A stretch of DNA of 36,554 nucleotides, taken from assembly GCA_900759415.1 (NCBI GenBank), contig CAAEVC010000042.1:1-36554 (forward strand), in the 5' to 3' direction. The first letter of the stretch is position 1, and each line of letters begins with the position of its first letter. This stretch comes from an uncultured Dialister sp. (GTDB lineage: Bacteria; Bacillota; Negativicutes; Veillonellales; Dialisteraceae). The translations under genes were made by a program, and so were the position numbers. Positions 7,238 to 14,895 of the stretch are shown here, piece after piece. The notes under the pieces were generated by a model that saw only the letters and a list, made by a program, of their open reading frames with translations, was not told where the DNA came from and searched no databases.

Positions 7238-8323
7238 TCAAATCTGTATTTCCCATCCTCTTGGTGTGTGGTTCAGTACTTCACATCCCTCGTTTGTGAC
7301 GAGGACGAGGTCTTCTATTCTTACGCCGAAGCGGCCGGGAAGGTAGATGCCTGGTTCTATGGAGAAGATCATCCCTTCTTCTGCTTTAAGGGGAGAGGTG
7401 GCACTTACTTCGCCTGCTTCGTGTTCACGGATGCCGATGAAGTGGCCGAGGCGGTGGGTGAAGTATTTTCCGTATCCCCCTTCTGTAATGTGGTTTCTGG
7501 CAGCCTGGTCCAGTTCTTTTAAAGGGATGCCCGGGCGGACCATGGATTCAGCGATTTCTCCTGCTTCTCGGACGAGACGGTGTACTTTTTCCATTTCTTC
7601 CGTCACCTCTCCGATATAGAAGGTGCGGGTCATGTCAGAGCAGTAGTGGTCTTTCCGGCAACCTATGTCGAAGAGGACCACCCCTTTTCCTCTGAAAATG
7701 GTGTCGTCAGGCACATGGTGGGGGTCGGCGCCGTGGGCATCGAAGGAGACAATAGGCGGGAAGGAGAAACCGTCAGCCCCTTCTTCTTTATAAATGGCAA
7801 GCAGTTTTTCTGCACATTCCTTTTCGGTGACACCTTCATGGATCCAGCGGGAAATCTTTGCCATGGCTCTGTCATTGATGAGAGAGGCAGCTTTCATTTT
7901 TTCGATTTCTTCCCTGTCTTTGATGCCTCGGATGGTATCTATAGAAGGAGATCCGTTGACAAAGGAAAGGTCTTTTCTCTTTTCCATGAGGGAGAGAAGG
8001 AAATGGGAGGGCCACCATTTGTCCACCCCTGTTTTCCCTTTTGGAAGGCGGCGAGCCAGAAGAGCCATACCGTTTTCCCCGTCTTCAAAGGAAATATCTT
8101 CGATGCCCTGATTTTCTCTTTTGAGAGGAAAGAGCCGATTTCGTATCCAGAAAGGATTTCCCTCACTTGAGATGACAAGGACTGTCAGCCTTTCTCCCTG
8201 ATGAATGGATTCGCCGGTGAGGTACCAGAGGGAGGATGAGTCTGAAATGATGAGGGAAGAGAGTCTTTTTTCCCTTAAAGAAGACTGTACTTTCAAAATT
8301 CGATTTCTATAGAGGTTTTCCAT
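7238..8323 (-). CDS. M24 family metallopeptidase (Xaa-Pro aminopeptidase/dipeptidase-like)
   Basis: The 361-residue enzyme has a creatinase-like N-domain (about 1-130) and a pita-bread M24 catalytic domain (about 135-355). All five metal ligands are visible: D219 in VLFDIG, D230 in CSDMTRT, H294 in HRLGHFIG, E323 in SIEPGIYL and E337 in VRIEDLV. Such enzymes use two divalent metals to cut Xaa-Pro bonds in short peptides, usually in the cytosol. AGAAAGGAGGG before the ATG at 8323 fixes the start and excludes eleven upstream residues. The gene stands alone, divergent from the LarA-type gene. PepQ and PepP subtypes cannot be told apart safely by eye. Confidence 0.92.
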   Translation of the reverse strand: MENLYRNRILKVQSSLREKRLSSLIISDSSSLWYLTGESIHQGERLTVLVISSEGNPFWIRNRLFPLKRENQGIEDISFEDGENGMALLARRLPKGKTGVDKWWPSHFLLSLMEKRKDLSFVNGSPSIDTIRGIKDREEIEKMKAASLINDRAMAKISRWIHEGVTEKECAEKLLAIYKEEGADGFSFPPIVSFDAHGADPHHVPDDTIFRGKGVVLFDIGCRKDHYCSDMTRTFYIGEVTEEMEKVHRLVREAGEIAESMVRPGIPLKELDQAARNHITEGGYGKYFTHRLGHFIGIREHEAGEVSATSPLKAEEGMIFSIEPGIYLPGRFGVRIEDLVLVTNEGCEVLNHTPRGWEIQI

Positions 8324-8438
8324 GAAATCCCTCCTTTCTCTTTTATTATACGCCACCTTTTTCTTTCCACAGCCAGTAAATTATACTATAATGAAAAATA
8401 TCCCATTGTAGCAGTTGTTGAAGAAGGGGAGAATCGAT

Positions 8439-9743
8439 ATGGGTTTTAAAGAATTCAAACTGGCCTATGGCCGTGGAACACAGTCTGTCATGCTTCCGGA
8501 AGAAAAGATTTCTGATGTACTGGAAGGACTGCCTACTCCTGCCTGTGACATGAAGGAGGCTGTTATTTCCGCCATGCGGAGTCCAGTAGGCTCAAAGCCG
8601 CTTTCTGAAGTGGTGGAAAAAGGGGATAAAGTCTGCTTCGTGGTGGCCGACATTACCCGGGCATGGAACAGGGCGGCCGACTGGCTCGTTTACGTGGTGA
8701 ATGAACTGAATCTTTCCGGCATTCCAGATGAAGATATGTACATCGTTTTTGCCCAGGGGACCCACCGCCCTCATACGGATGAAGAGAATATCACCTGCGT
8801 AGGGGAAGAAGTAGCAAAGCGGATCAGGATGTACCAGCATGTATCCACTGACCATGATATGCTGACCCATATGGGCGTCACATCCAGAGGGACTGATGTG
8901 TGGATCAATACAAGAGTGGCAGAAGCGGACAAAGTCATCCTTATTAACGCCATTTCTACACACGATATGGCAGGATTCGGAGGCGGAAGGAAGCTCATTC
9001 TCCCGGGAGTCGCAGGTTTTGAAACAGTGCAGCAGAACCACTGCCATGCGCTGGGAAATGCACTGGGAAGCGGACTGAATCCGGACGCAAAACTTCTGAA
9101 AATCGAAGGAAATCCTGTTTCTGAAGATATGCAGGAAGCTGCCGACATGGTTCACCCCGATTTCCTCGTTCATTCCATTATCAATGAAGAAGGGCAGGTT
9201 TCCTCCTTCGCAGCCGGCGATCCTTACAAGGCATGGCTGGAAGGGACGAAGGAAATCTACCGTATGCAGAAAGTGAAGATGAAACAGAAGGCCGATGTCA
9301 CCATCGTTTCCGCAGGTGGCTATCCGAAGGATACCAATCTTTATCAGGGAACCAAGTGCTACAGCACTGCGGAAATTGCCACAAAGAAAGGCGGCATCAT
9401 CATCACCATGATCGAAGCAGAAGATATCATGGAACCGGCAGCCTATCTGGGCAGTTTCAAATATGATAATCTGGAAGACATGGAAAAAGGCCTTCGTGCA
9501 TGCTTCACCATCCCGTTCTTCGTAGCCTTTGAAAACCTTATTACCGCCATGACCCACACCGTCTATATCGTTACCCGCCCGGAAAACTTTGACATCCTCA
9601 GAGAGAGAACCCACCAGATACCGGTGGCCACCGTAGAAGAAGCCTGGGAACTGGCGCAGGCTCAGCTTGCAAAAGAAGGAAAAGAGGATTACACCATCAA
9701 CATCATTCCTCACGGAAGTGCTATCGTACCTTATTTGGAATGA
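8439..9743 (+). CDS. larA: LarA-type nickel-pincer racemase/epimerase
   Basis: The 434-residue protein aligns by motif with lactate racemase LarA. H109 (GTHR), H175 (STHD), K185 (GGGRK) and H201 (NHCH) fall within one residue of the known H108, H174, K184 and H200 of the Lactiplantibacillus plantarum enzyme, where the lysine carries the pyridinium-thiocarboxylate nickel-pincer cofactor and H200 binds nickel. This supports a cofactor-dependent hydride-transfer racemase; many family members act on 2-hydroxyacids other than lactate, so the substrate is open. AAGGGGAG before the ATG at 8439 sets the start. The cofactor makers LarB, LarC and LarE are not in the window. Confidence 0.88.
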   Translation: MGFKEFKLAYGRGTQSVMLPEEKISDVLEGLPTPACDMKEAVISAMRSPVGSKPLSEVVEKGDKVCFVVADITRAWNRAADWLVYVVNELNLSGIPDEDMYIVFAQGTHRPHTDEENITCVGEEVAKRIRMYQHVSTDHDMLTHMGVTSRGTDVWINTRVAEADKVILINAISTHDMAGFGGGRKLILPGVAGFETVQQNHCHALGNALGSGLNPDAKLLKIEGNPVSEDMQEAADMVHPDFLVHSIINEEGQVSSFAAGDPYKAWLEGTKEIYRMQKVKMKQKADVTIVSAGGYPKDTNLYQGTKCYSTAEIATKKGGIIITMIEAEDIMEPAAYLGSFKYDNLEDMEKGLRACFTIPFFVAFENLITAMTHTVYIVTRPENFDILRERTHQIPVATVEEAWELAQAQLAKEGKEDYTINIIPHGSAIVPYLE

Positions 9744-9799
9744 TGGGAGAAGAAAGTTGAATCCATTTCATTAACGGCGTTTACGGTTTAAATAAATTG

Positions 9800-10110
9800 C
9801 ATGCCAGAAAAGTGTTTCTGGCATGTCCCCCTCAGGCAACGTCCTCCGGCCGTTGCCAGCTCCCCCGACCGAAAGTCGCTATGCGACTTCCAGAGGTCGG
9901 CGTTCACTATGATTTATGCGTCGCAAGCTCCTTTAAATCATGTTCACTGCTCTCCTGGGGGCGCCGAGATTGAACATGTTAGTAACCGCGGGGGACGGAT
10001 AGAGAAAAAGATACAAGACTATTAGATAGTCAGACTTCAGACTGAATAGACGTCGGCTCTGCCGACGGATTATATATGGTGGCGGAGCCAACACCGCAAT
10101 GTGGGCTTCC
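9800..10110. repeat. hairpin-rich repeat region R3 (family A copy plus reverse AGTCT module)
   Basis: The region holds hairpins in series: 9800-9825 (CATGCCAGAAA stem, no T tail), a GGCAAC/GTTGCC hairpin near 9835-9857, AAGTCGC/GCGACTT at 9873-9889 and ATGATTTA/TAAATCAT at 9909-9941, then the conserved tail GGGGGCGCCGAGATTGAACA (9957-9976). 13693-13800 and the reverse strand of 16990-17150 share this order. 10009-10055 is a reverse partial copy of the AGTCT module of 2098-2305, ending in a GTCGGC/GCCGAC hairpin. No gene is supported between 9744 and 10269. Confidence 0.8.
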
Positions 10111-10152
10111 CGGAAAGCTTTGACTTTGTCTGGGAAACCAGCGATGCTTCGT

Positions 10153-10196
10153 AAAAAAACAGCTGTGAATCGATTTCGATTCACAGCCGTTTTTTC
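10153..10196 (-). terminator. intrinsic terminator of the TonB receptor gene
   Basis: A 10-bp perfect stem (CTGTGAATCG/CGATTCACAG) is extended by partly paired G/C and A/T ends, with T runs on both strands. It lies about 75 bases past the stop of the minus-strand receptor gene. Confidence 0.75.
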
Positions 10197-10269
10197 ATTT
10201 ACAATCTTAATTTTTCCTTTGCACACAGCTCTGGGCTCATAGCTCATATCTTGTGCTCATTGCTTTTTC

Positions 10270-12171
10270 TTAGAACTGCATCTGGAGTCCCAGTTCGAAG
10301 TTTCTTCCCTGAGCAGAGTACCATGTGCCGTAGGGGTCAGAAGATGTGCCTACGCTGGTGTAGAACTGGTCGAAGAGGTTGTTTACTCTGGCGAAGAGGG
10401 TGGTTCCTCTGGTGAGTTCATAGTTGGCCGAAAGATCCCATACCCAGTAGTTGGCGTAGTTTTCCATGAGAGGATTCTTCTTTCTGCCGTAACGGTTCAT
10501 CACGCCTCTTCCTGTGAGGGAAGCGTCGAACCGGTCGGCTCTGTAGTTCACATTCACGTTCAGTATGCTTTCCGGCAGGGAACCGTCCAGATTGATGTGC
10601 TGCTTTTCATTCTTTGCCGGGATATGGAGGTAGGAGTAGCCGATACCTGCAGACCAGTGGGTGCTGAATTCCTTGTTCAGGGAAAGGTTGAAACCGTTGA
10701 TATTGGCTTTTCCGCTGTTTTCATATTTATAATTCTGAGAAGGATCTGCGTAAATCAGATTCTTTGCATGGGTATGGAAGATGTTGAAGGTACCGGAGAG
10801 GGTGTCGGAAAATGCATGGTTGATGCCGAATTCTACGGTATTTCCTTCTTCCGGTTTGAGATTTTCATTTCCTACATGGCCGAAGTAGGCATCGCTTCCG
10901 TGGAGCTGGTACAGGTTGGGGGCCACGAAGAAGGTTTTATAGTTCACATAGTAATTGGTCCTGTCATTTTCCCTGAACCCGATAGAGAGGCTTGGGGAAG
11001 TGTGAGTGCCGAATTCAGAATGGTGGTCCACCCGGACGCCAGGGGTGATGTTCCACTGGTCGGTGAGGTCGATTTTGTCCTGCAGGTAGAAGGCCGCATT
11101 GGTGGCATGGGTCCCCTTTACAGAAGAAGCAGGGGTATTGTCGTAGTAGAAGGGGATTTCATCTTTATACCAGTCGAATCCGCTGGTGATGGTATGGCGG
11201 TCGGCTCTGTAGGTGAGCTGGTCGGAAATACCGGTGGTCTTCATGTCCATGCCCCAGGGCTGGGAAGGGATGTCGAAGGAATTCCGGTTGCGGTAGATGG
11301 AGAATATATTGGAGAGCCGGTCAGAGAGGGCAGCTCGGTACTGAAGATTCAGTGCATCATTGTCCTTGGTACCATCTACCCTAGTCTTATTGTTGGAACC
11401 GCTCTTCGGTTTGGTGTAGCTGGATTTGTACTTTTCATAATTGAGGACTACGTCAGAATCATTTCCCAGATCATAGCCCAGTTTCACATTGTAATGGTCA
11501 GCATTCAGATGATTGATGACCCTGCGGCCCCAGCCGTCTTTGTAGTCGCCCATGATTTCCTTGCCTGCTTCCACATTCCAGAAAATCTTTCCTTCCCGTC
11601 CTTCATTGTAGAGGGTATATTTTTCTTTCCCAGCACTGCCGAAAGAGGTGCGGAGGGTGGTCCTTACGCCCTCTTCCTTTGCAGTCTTTGTAATAATATT
11701 GATGACCCCGCCCTGGGCATCGGAGCCGTACAGAGTGGAGGCAGAGCCTCGCAGCACTTCGATGTGGTCAATGGAATCCATGGCCACCATTTCTGTCAGC
11801 GGATGCTTGGAATGGGTATTGCCATTCGTATTTCTCCGGATGCCGTCCACAAGAACGACTACGTTTGAAGAACCGTTGATATAAATCTGGTCACTGTTGT
11901 AACTCTGGCTGCCGGCTCCCCGGGAATCGATGAATACACCCGGCACGGTCCGGAGGGCCTGGAAAACATCATTATAGTGGTTCTCTTCGATTTCCCGGGC
12001 AGTGATGACAGAAATATCCGCATTGGAATCCAGTTGTTTCTCTTCGCTGCGGCTGGCAGTGACTACCATGGAATCAAGAGTGTATACCGGAATTTCCTCA
12101 GCCTGTACATGGAAAATCCCGCCACTGAGCGCAAAGGTGGCCATTGTGGCCATCATAATTTTTCTATTCAT
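10270..12171 (-). CDS. TonB-dependent outer-membrane receptor (CirA/BtuB-like)
   Basis: The 633-residue protein begins with a signal peptide cut near HVQA-EE (about residue 24), followed by a TonB-box-like DSMVVTA (about 33-39). The plug domain (about 45-165) shows VFQALRTVPGVFIDSRG, VVVLVDGIRRN and HIEVLRGSASTLYGSDAQGGVINIITK. The 22-strand barrel fills the rest and ends in aromatic MQF, the usual BAM signal. Such receptors import iron complexes, haem or corrinoids with energy from TonB-ExbBD. AGGAGG before the ATG at 12171 sets the start; a longer upstream frame is AT-rich promoter DNA. It diverges from a type III substrate-binding lipoprotein, so both likely serve one ligand. The ligand is not evident. 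Confidence 0.93.
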   Translation of the reverse strand: MNRKIMMATMATFALSGGIFHVQAEEIPVYTLDSMVVTASRSEEKQLDSNADISVITAREIEENHYNDVFQALRTVPGVFIDSRGAGSQSYNSDQIYINGSSNVVVLVDGIRRNTNGNTHSKHPLTEMVAMDSIDHIEVLRGSASTLYGSDAQGGVINIITKTAKEEGVRTTLRTSFGSAGKEKYTLYNEGREGKIFWNVEAGKEIMGDYKDGWGRRVINHLNADHYNVKLGYDLGNDSDVVLNYEKYKSSYTKPKSGSNNKTRVDGTKDNDALNLQYRAALSDRLSNIFSIYRNRNSFDIPSQPWGMDMKTTGISDQLTYRADRHTITSGFDWYKDEIPFYYDNTPASSVKGTHATNAAFYLQDKIDLTDQWNITPGVRVDHHSEFGTHTSPSLSIGFRENDRTNYYVNYKTFFVAPNLYQLHGSDAYFGHVGNENLKPEEGNTVEFGINHAFSDTLSGTFNIFHTHAKNLIYADPSQNYKYENSGKANINGFNLSLNKEFSTHWSAGIGYSYLHIPAKNEKQHINLDGSLPESILNVNVNYRADRFDASLTGRGVMNRYGRKKNPLMENYANYWVWDLSANYELTRGTTLFARVNNLFDQFYTSVGTSSDPYGTWYSAQGRNFELGLQMQF

Positions 12172-12219
12172 TCTATACTCCTCCTCAAAAGTATATTGAA
12201 ATATATAAATACCTATTGT

Positions 12220-12342
12220 ATTATACATAATATATTGGAAAATTGGAATAGAATAATTAGAAAATGAATATAAAAACATAATATATTTCACAATAAATTC
12301 AAAAACATTTTTTATAACATGCTAAAATAGATATAATATATT
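12220..12342. promoter_or_regulatory. AT-rich divergent promoter region with three ATAATATATT repeats
   Basis: ATAATATATT occurs at 12227-12236, 12278-12287 and 12333-12342, about 51 and 55 bp apart (near five helical turns each). A minus-strand -10 TATAAT lies at 12220-12225 (receptor gene) and a plus-strand TATAAT at 12332-12338 (lipoprotein gene). The repeats could be operator sites, for example for a metal regulator, but the region is so AT-rich that chance is a serious alternative. I did not find a convincing Fur box. Confidence 0.4.
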
Positions 12343-12352
12343 CAAATAAAAA

Positions 12353-12395
12353 GGACTCCCTCTTTCCGGGAATGTTTCCGGCGGAAAGGGGAGCC
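12353..12395. promoter_or_regulatory. long hairpin in the leader of the substrate-binding protein gene
   Basis: CTCCC-T-CTTTCCG pairs with CGGAAAG-GGGAG, and the inner part can form a CCGG/CCGG hairpin. On the plus strand it would sit near the 5' end of the message, ten bases before the ribosome binding site. On the minus strand it is followed by TTTTTATT and looks like an intrinsic terminator shielding the receptor gene from antisense transcription. Confidence 0.5.
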
Positions 12396-12412
12396 GTGAA
12401 ATGAGGAGATTT

Positions 12413-13399
12413 ATGAAATTATACGTAAAAGCAGCCCTCGGACTTGCCGCGCTGGCCATGACGCTTGCATTTTCCGGATGCTCAATGAAAGCTTTCCATA
12501 ATGAAGATGAGGGACAGGGATATGTGGTCACTGATGCGCTGGGAAATAAGGTGAAAATCCCGAAGAAGCCGAAAAAAATACTGGGTGATTCGGCCTCTAT
12601 TGATACTATGATCCTTGGCGTAGTGGCACCGGACCATCTGGCAGGTGCTACTGAAGCAGATCGGGACCCGGCGATTTCTTACATAGCGGAAGAGACGAAG
12701 GATATCAAAATGACTGTGCCTCTCATGGGCCTTTCCATGGAGCAGGTGACAGAAGCAAAGCCGGATCTCATCGTTGCTTCCACCTACACCGATGGGAATA
12801 AAATCCAGATGTACAGGAATCTGGGCATTCCTGTGGTGATTATCAAAGGCCCCCGTTCCATCCAGCAGGTCAAAGACGATGTGCGGATCATTGCGGCTGC
12901 TGCCGGTGAAAAGGAAAGAGGGGAGAAGGTCATCAGTGAAATGGACAGGCAACTTGCAGAAATCGACGATGTACTGTCTAAACGGCAGGGAAAGAAGCCG
13001 GTGGTTTTCCTCGTCTCCCAGATGACCCGCTACGGCGGCCCCGGTTCCATGTTCCATGAACTTCTCACCAGAGCAGGCCTTGAAAATGCCATCGCCAAAG
13101 CAGGTGTGGCGAATGGACAGATGATTTCTCCGGAACTCATTGTCAAAGCAGATCCAGACATATTTCTTGTATCCAAAGACCGCACCTCTGACATCACTGG
13201 CGCCGGGAAATACAGGGACCAGTTCCTCGCCAATCCTGCCATCGCCAACATGCGGGCTGCCAGTCACGTGGTTCCCATTGACGATAAATACATCTATGCT
13301 GCTTCCCAGAACTGCGTCTACGCCATTAAAGCTCTGGCTAATGCAGGCTATGGGGATCTGTTCGACCTCTCTGATGCGAAACAGATTAAAGGGTATTGA
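12413..13399 (+). CDS. type III substrate-binding lipoprotein (FecB/BtuF-like)
   Basis: The 328-residue product starts with a lipoprotein signal, lipobox LAFSGC with the cysteine near residue 23. The mature part has the two-lobed helical-backbone fold of iron-siderophore, haem or cobalamin binding proteins: lobe one with VTDALGNKVKIPKKPKKIL and KPDLIVAS, a long linking helix (about 150-190), and lobe two with PVVFLVSQMT and KADPDIFLVSKD. GAGGAG seven bases before the ATG at 12413 fixes the start, rather than the ATG at 12401. No permease or ATPase gene follows, so it must pair with a transporter elsewhere. Its divergent partner is a TonB receptor, suggesting two steps of one uptake route. Confidence 0.9.
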   Translation: MKLYVKAALGLAALAMTLAFSGCSMKAFHNEDEGQGYVVTDALGNKVKIPKKPKKILGDSASIDTMILGVVAPDHLAGATEADRDPAISYIAEETKDIKMTVPLMGLSMEQVTEAKPDLIVASTYTDGNKIQMYRNLGIPVVIIKGPRSIQQVKDDVRIIAAAAGEKERGEKVISEMDRQLAEIDDVLSKRQGKKPVVFLVSQMTRYGGPGSMFHELLTRAGLENAIAKAGVANGQMISPELIVKADPDIFLVSKDRTSDITGAGKYRDQFLANPAIANMRAASHVVPIDDKYIYAASQNCVYAIKALANAGYGDLFDLSDAKQIKGY

Positions 13400-13423
13400 G
13401 TGGAGTGATAAAAGGCTGTATCT

Positions 13424-13556
13424 CACTGGCGGGGCGAACGACTTGACAGAGATAGAGCCCCGAGTTGAGTTTAGAGAGTTGAGAGGTTGTAAAAAACTTT
13501 ATAATTTTTAAATTATGAAGCCAATACGGTCAACGGCGCAAGACCATTAGAGTCTC
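13424..13556 (+). repeat. AGTTGAG/AT-stem repeat module (R4, first part)
   Basis: GAGATAGAGCCCCGAGTTGAG leads into a second AGTTGAG unit, GGTTGTAAA, the AT stem ACTTTATAATT/AAATTATGAAG, and CGGTCAACGGCGC. The same order is found at 1890-1990 and, reversed, at 7112-7205, 22585-22660 and 30297-30375. A terminator-like AAAAGGCTGT start at 13412 lacks its partner arm, as if the module had cut into it. Confidence 0.7.
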
Positions 13557-13692
13557 ATAGTGCGGATTTCCTCACCACCTGAGTCAGACTCTCCACTAAC
13601 CGTTGGGAATCGAACGAGATTTATGGAGAAGCGTGTCATTGATTTTTCAGTCGCTTAACAGCTCCCTACAAAATCAATTCCCTTGCCACCCC
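13557..13692 (+). ncRNA. candidate structured pseudoknot element, copy 1
   Basis: The anchor CATAGTGCGGATTTCC is followed by a conserved block shared with 36259-36427. It contains a CGTT/AACG stem (13601-13616), a hairpin of GGAG plus AAGCG (13625-13633) with CGCTT plus CTCC (13652-13665), and loop bases ATTGATTTT (13638-13646) that pair over 9 bp with AAAATCAAT (13670-13678), making an H-type pseudoknot. The second copy keeps this pairing with different bases. No promoter was identified, so whether it is transcribed is unknown; the G-T pair in copy 2 favours the + strand as the RNA strand. Confidence 0.6.
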
Positions 13693-13830
13693 GATTTAGA
13701 GCACAAGTGCTCTAAAAGGTCGGCGTTCACGATGATTCATGCGTCGGTTCCCTCCCATGAATCATGTTCACTGCACTCCTGGGGGCGCCGAGATTGAACA
13801 GGTTAATACTCGCATGGTCCCGATAGCGGA
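13693..13830 (+). repeat. family A hairpin repeat, copy 2
   Basis: A perfect 10-bp hairpin TTTAGAGCAC/GTGCTCTAAA (13695-13716) precedes the conserved GGTCGGCGTTCAC, a second perfect 10-bp stem ATGATTCATG/CATGAATCAT (13732-13765), GTTCACTGC and the tail GGGGGCGCCGAGATTGAACA (13781-13800). It follows the pseudoknot element without a gap, so both may be parts of one larger unit. Confidence 0.75.
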
Positions 13831-13899
13831 ATTGCGAGGAACGGATAGCAGAGGGCGGTTAAAGGGAAGAAGACCGCTAGTGGATAACGGTGCGATACC

Positions 13900-14110
13900 C
13901 CAAAAACAGAGTTGAGAGTTGAGCGGGTGGTATCGGCTTCGCCGATGAGTATGTAATTTTTACGGTCAACGACGCGATAACGGTAACGGCGCGATACCTT
14001 CTACCCAACATTGTGCGGATTTCCCCCTTTCTTTTGCCCTACAGGGCAAAAGACTTCCCCGGCTGATGAGCACTTCGTGCTCTTTAAGGGAGCAGCCCTG
14101 TTTCAAGGAC
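13900..14110 (+). repeat. repeat module with anchor and twin hairpins (R4, last part)
   Basis: After AGTTGAG units and a TCGGCTTCGCCGA hairpin comes the anchor CATTGTGCGGATTTCC (14009-14024), a CTTTTGCCC/GGGCAAAAG hairpin (about 14034-14055) and GAGCAC/GTGCTC (about 14068-14083). The reverse complement of 30185-30285 carries the same anchor, hairpins and order. No gene is supported from 13400 to 14146. Confidence 0.7.
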
Positions 14111-14146
14111 TTGTGAGTTCTGATGGCGGCTTCGCCGATCTTTGCT

Positions 14147-14488
14147 CTATTTATCATAAATCACAAGGCCCATGAAGACGAGATCTTCTTCTCCTGTGTT
14201 TTCCAGGCCGTGGCGGTCGCCGTTTTTGCAGAACATGGCGTCTCCCGGTTTTACGGGATAGGTTTCATCATTATCGGTATAAAGTCCCTGGCCCTGGAGG
14301 ATGTAGTAGATTTCTCCATCTCCCTTATGCTGATGGACGCCCATGGAGCATCCTTTTTTTAGGGTGGCCTTTACGTAAAGCCGGCATTTGTCCTTCAGGA
14401 TATCCGGTCCTGCCACAGGTTGAAGGATGATGGAGCCTTTCCCGCCATTGGCATGTTCGATGATTTTTTCTTCAGGTTTTGGAAGCAT
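14147..14488 (-). CDS. small cupin-domain protein
   Basis: The 113-residue protein is a single cupin barrel. Motif 1 is seen as GVHQHKGDGEIYYILQGQG (two His and the Glu as metal ligands, about residues 50-68) and motif 2 as PGDAMFCKNGDRHGLEN (about 82-98) with the last His. Such proteins bind a metal and act as isomerases, dioxygenases or sensors; the sequence does not say which. AGAAGGAATC precedes the ATG at 14488. It stands alone, flanked by repeats downstream and by an orphan terminator and the porin promoter upstream. Confidence 0.88.
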   Translation of the reverse strand: MLPKPEEKIIEHANGGKGSIILQPVAGPDILKDKCRLYVKATLKKGCSMGVHQHKGDGEIYYILQGQGLYTDNDETYPVKPGDAMFCKNGDRHGLENTGEEDLVFMGLVIYDK

Positions 14489-14689
14489 GGAGATTCCTTC
14501 TTTCTTTAAATATCTGGAATTTCAAAAAAGGGAAGATATCCTCTTTCTTTTCATTATAGAAGAAGAGAAATGGGAAATACAGTGGGGAAGCTTTCAAAGG
14601 TAAAACGAATGTTTAAGTATATACATGTGATAAATCATACGAAATATGAGATATAGTTTAATAAAAAGATAAAAATCAGTATTTCATGG

Positions 14690-14747
14690 AAAAAGAAGGG
14701 GAATCTTCTCTCTGGCGGTCAGGGAGGGAGGATTCCCCCTTCTTTTT
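14690..14747. terminator. orphan bidirectional terminator
   Basis: A 16-bp stem (AAAAAGAAGGGGAATC against GATTCCCCCTTCTTTTT, one bulged C) flanks a 25-base loop. There is no gene ending near it on either strand: the cupin gene starts at 14488 reading away and the porin starts at 14985 reading away. It may end a small RNA from 14500-14690 or be left from a lost gene. Confidence 0.65.
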
Positions 14748-14865
14748 ATGGGGATAGCGGCAGAATCTGGCATATCATCGAAGTCCATGAGGGGTACGGT
14801 TATTTTCTTCAGCAGCTTATAGGAAGTTTCTTTCATGGAAAATTATGAGCAGGTGATAATTTTTA

Positions 14866-14895
14866 TTGACAGTTTCACAGAATACAAGGTATAAT
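14866..14895 (+). promoter_or_regulatory. consensus promoter of the OmpM-like porin
   Basis: TTGACA (14866-14871) and TATAAT (14890-14895) are both perfect consensus boxes with an 18-base spacer. The start codon is 90 bases downstream, leaving a leader of about 80 bases. This predicts strong, constitutive expression, as expected for a major envelope protein. Confidence 0.85.

Noticed and set aside
12353..12395. cobalamin or other known riboswitch before the lipoprotein gene
   Set aside because: The B12-box and the other conserved cores are missing; only a simple long hairpin is visible.
13440..14110. CRISPR array or tandem repeat array
   Set aside because: Repeats are modular and dispersed, not evenly spaced direct repeats with unique spacers, and no cas gene is present.
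14684..14836. 50-codon minus-strand frame starting MKETSYKLLKKITVP
   Set aside because: No ribosome binding site, runs through the orphan terminator hairpin, and matches nothing I recognise.
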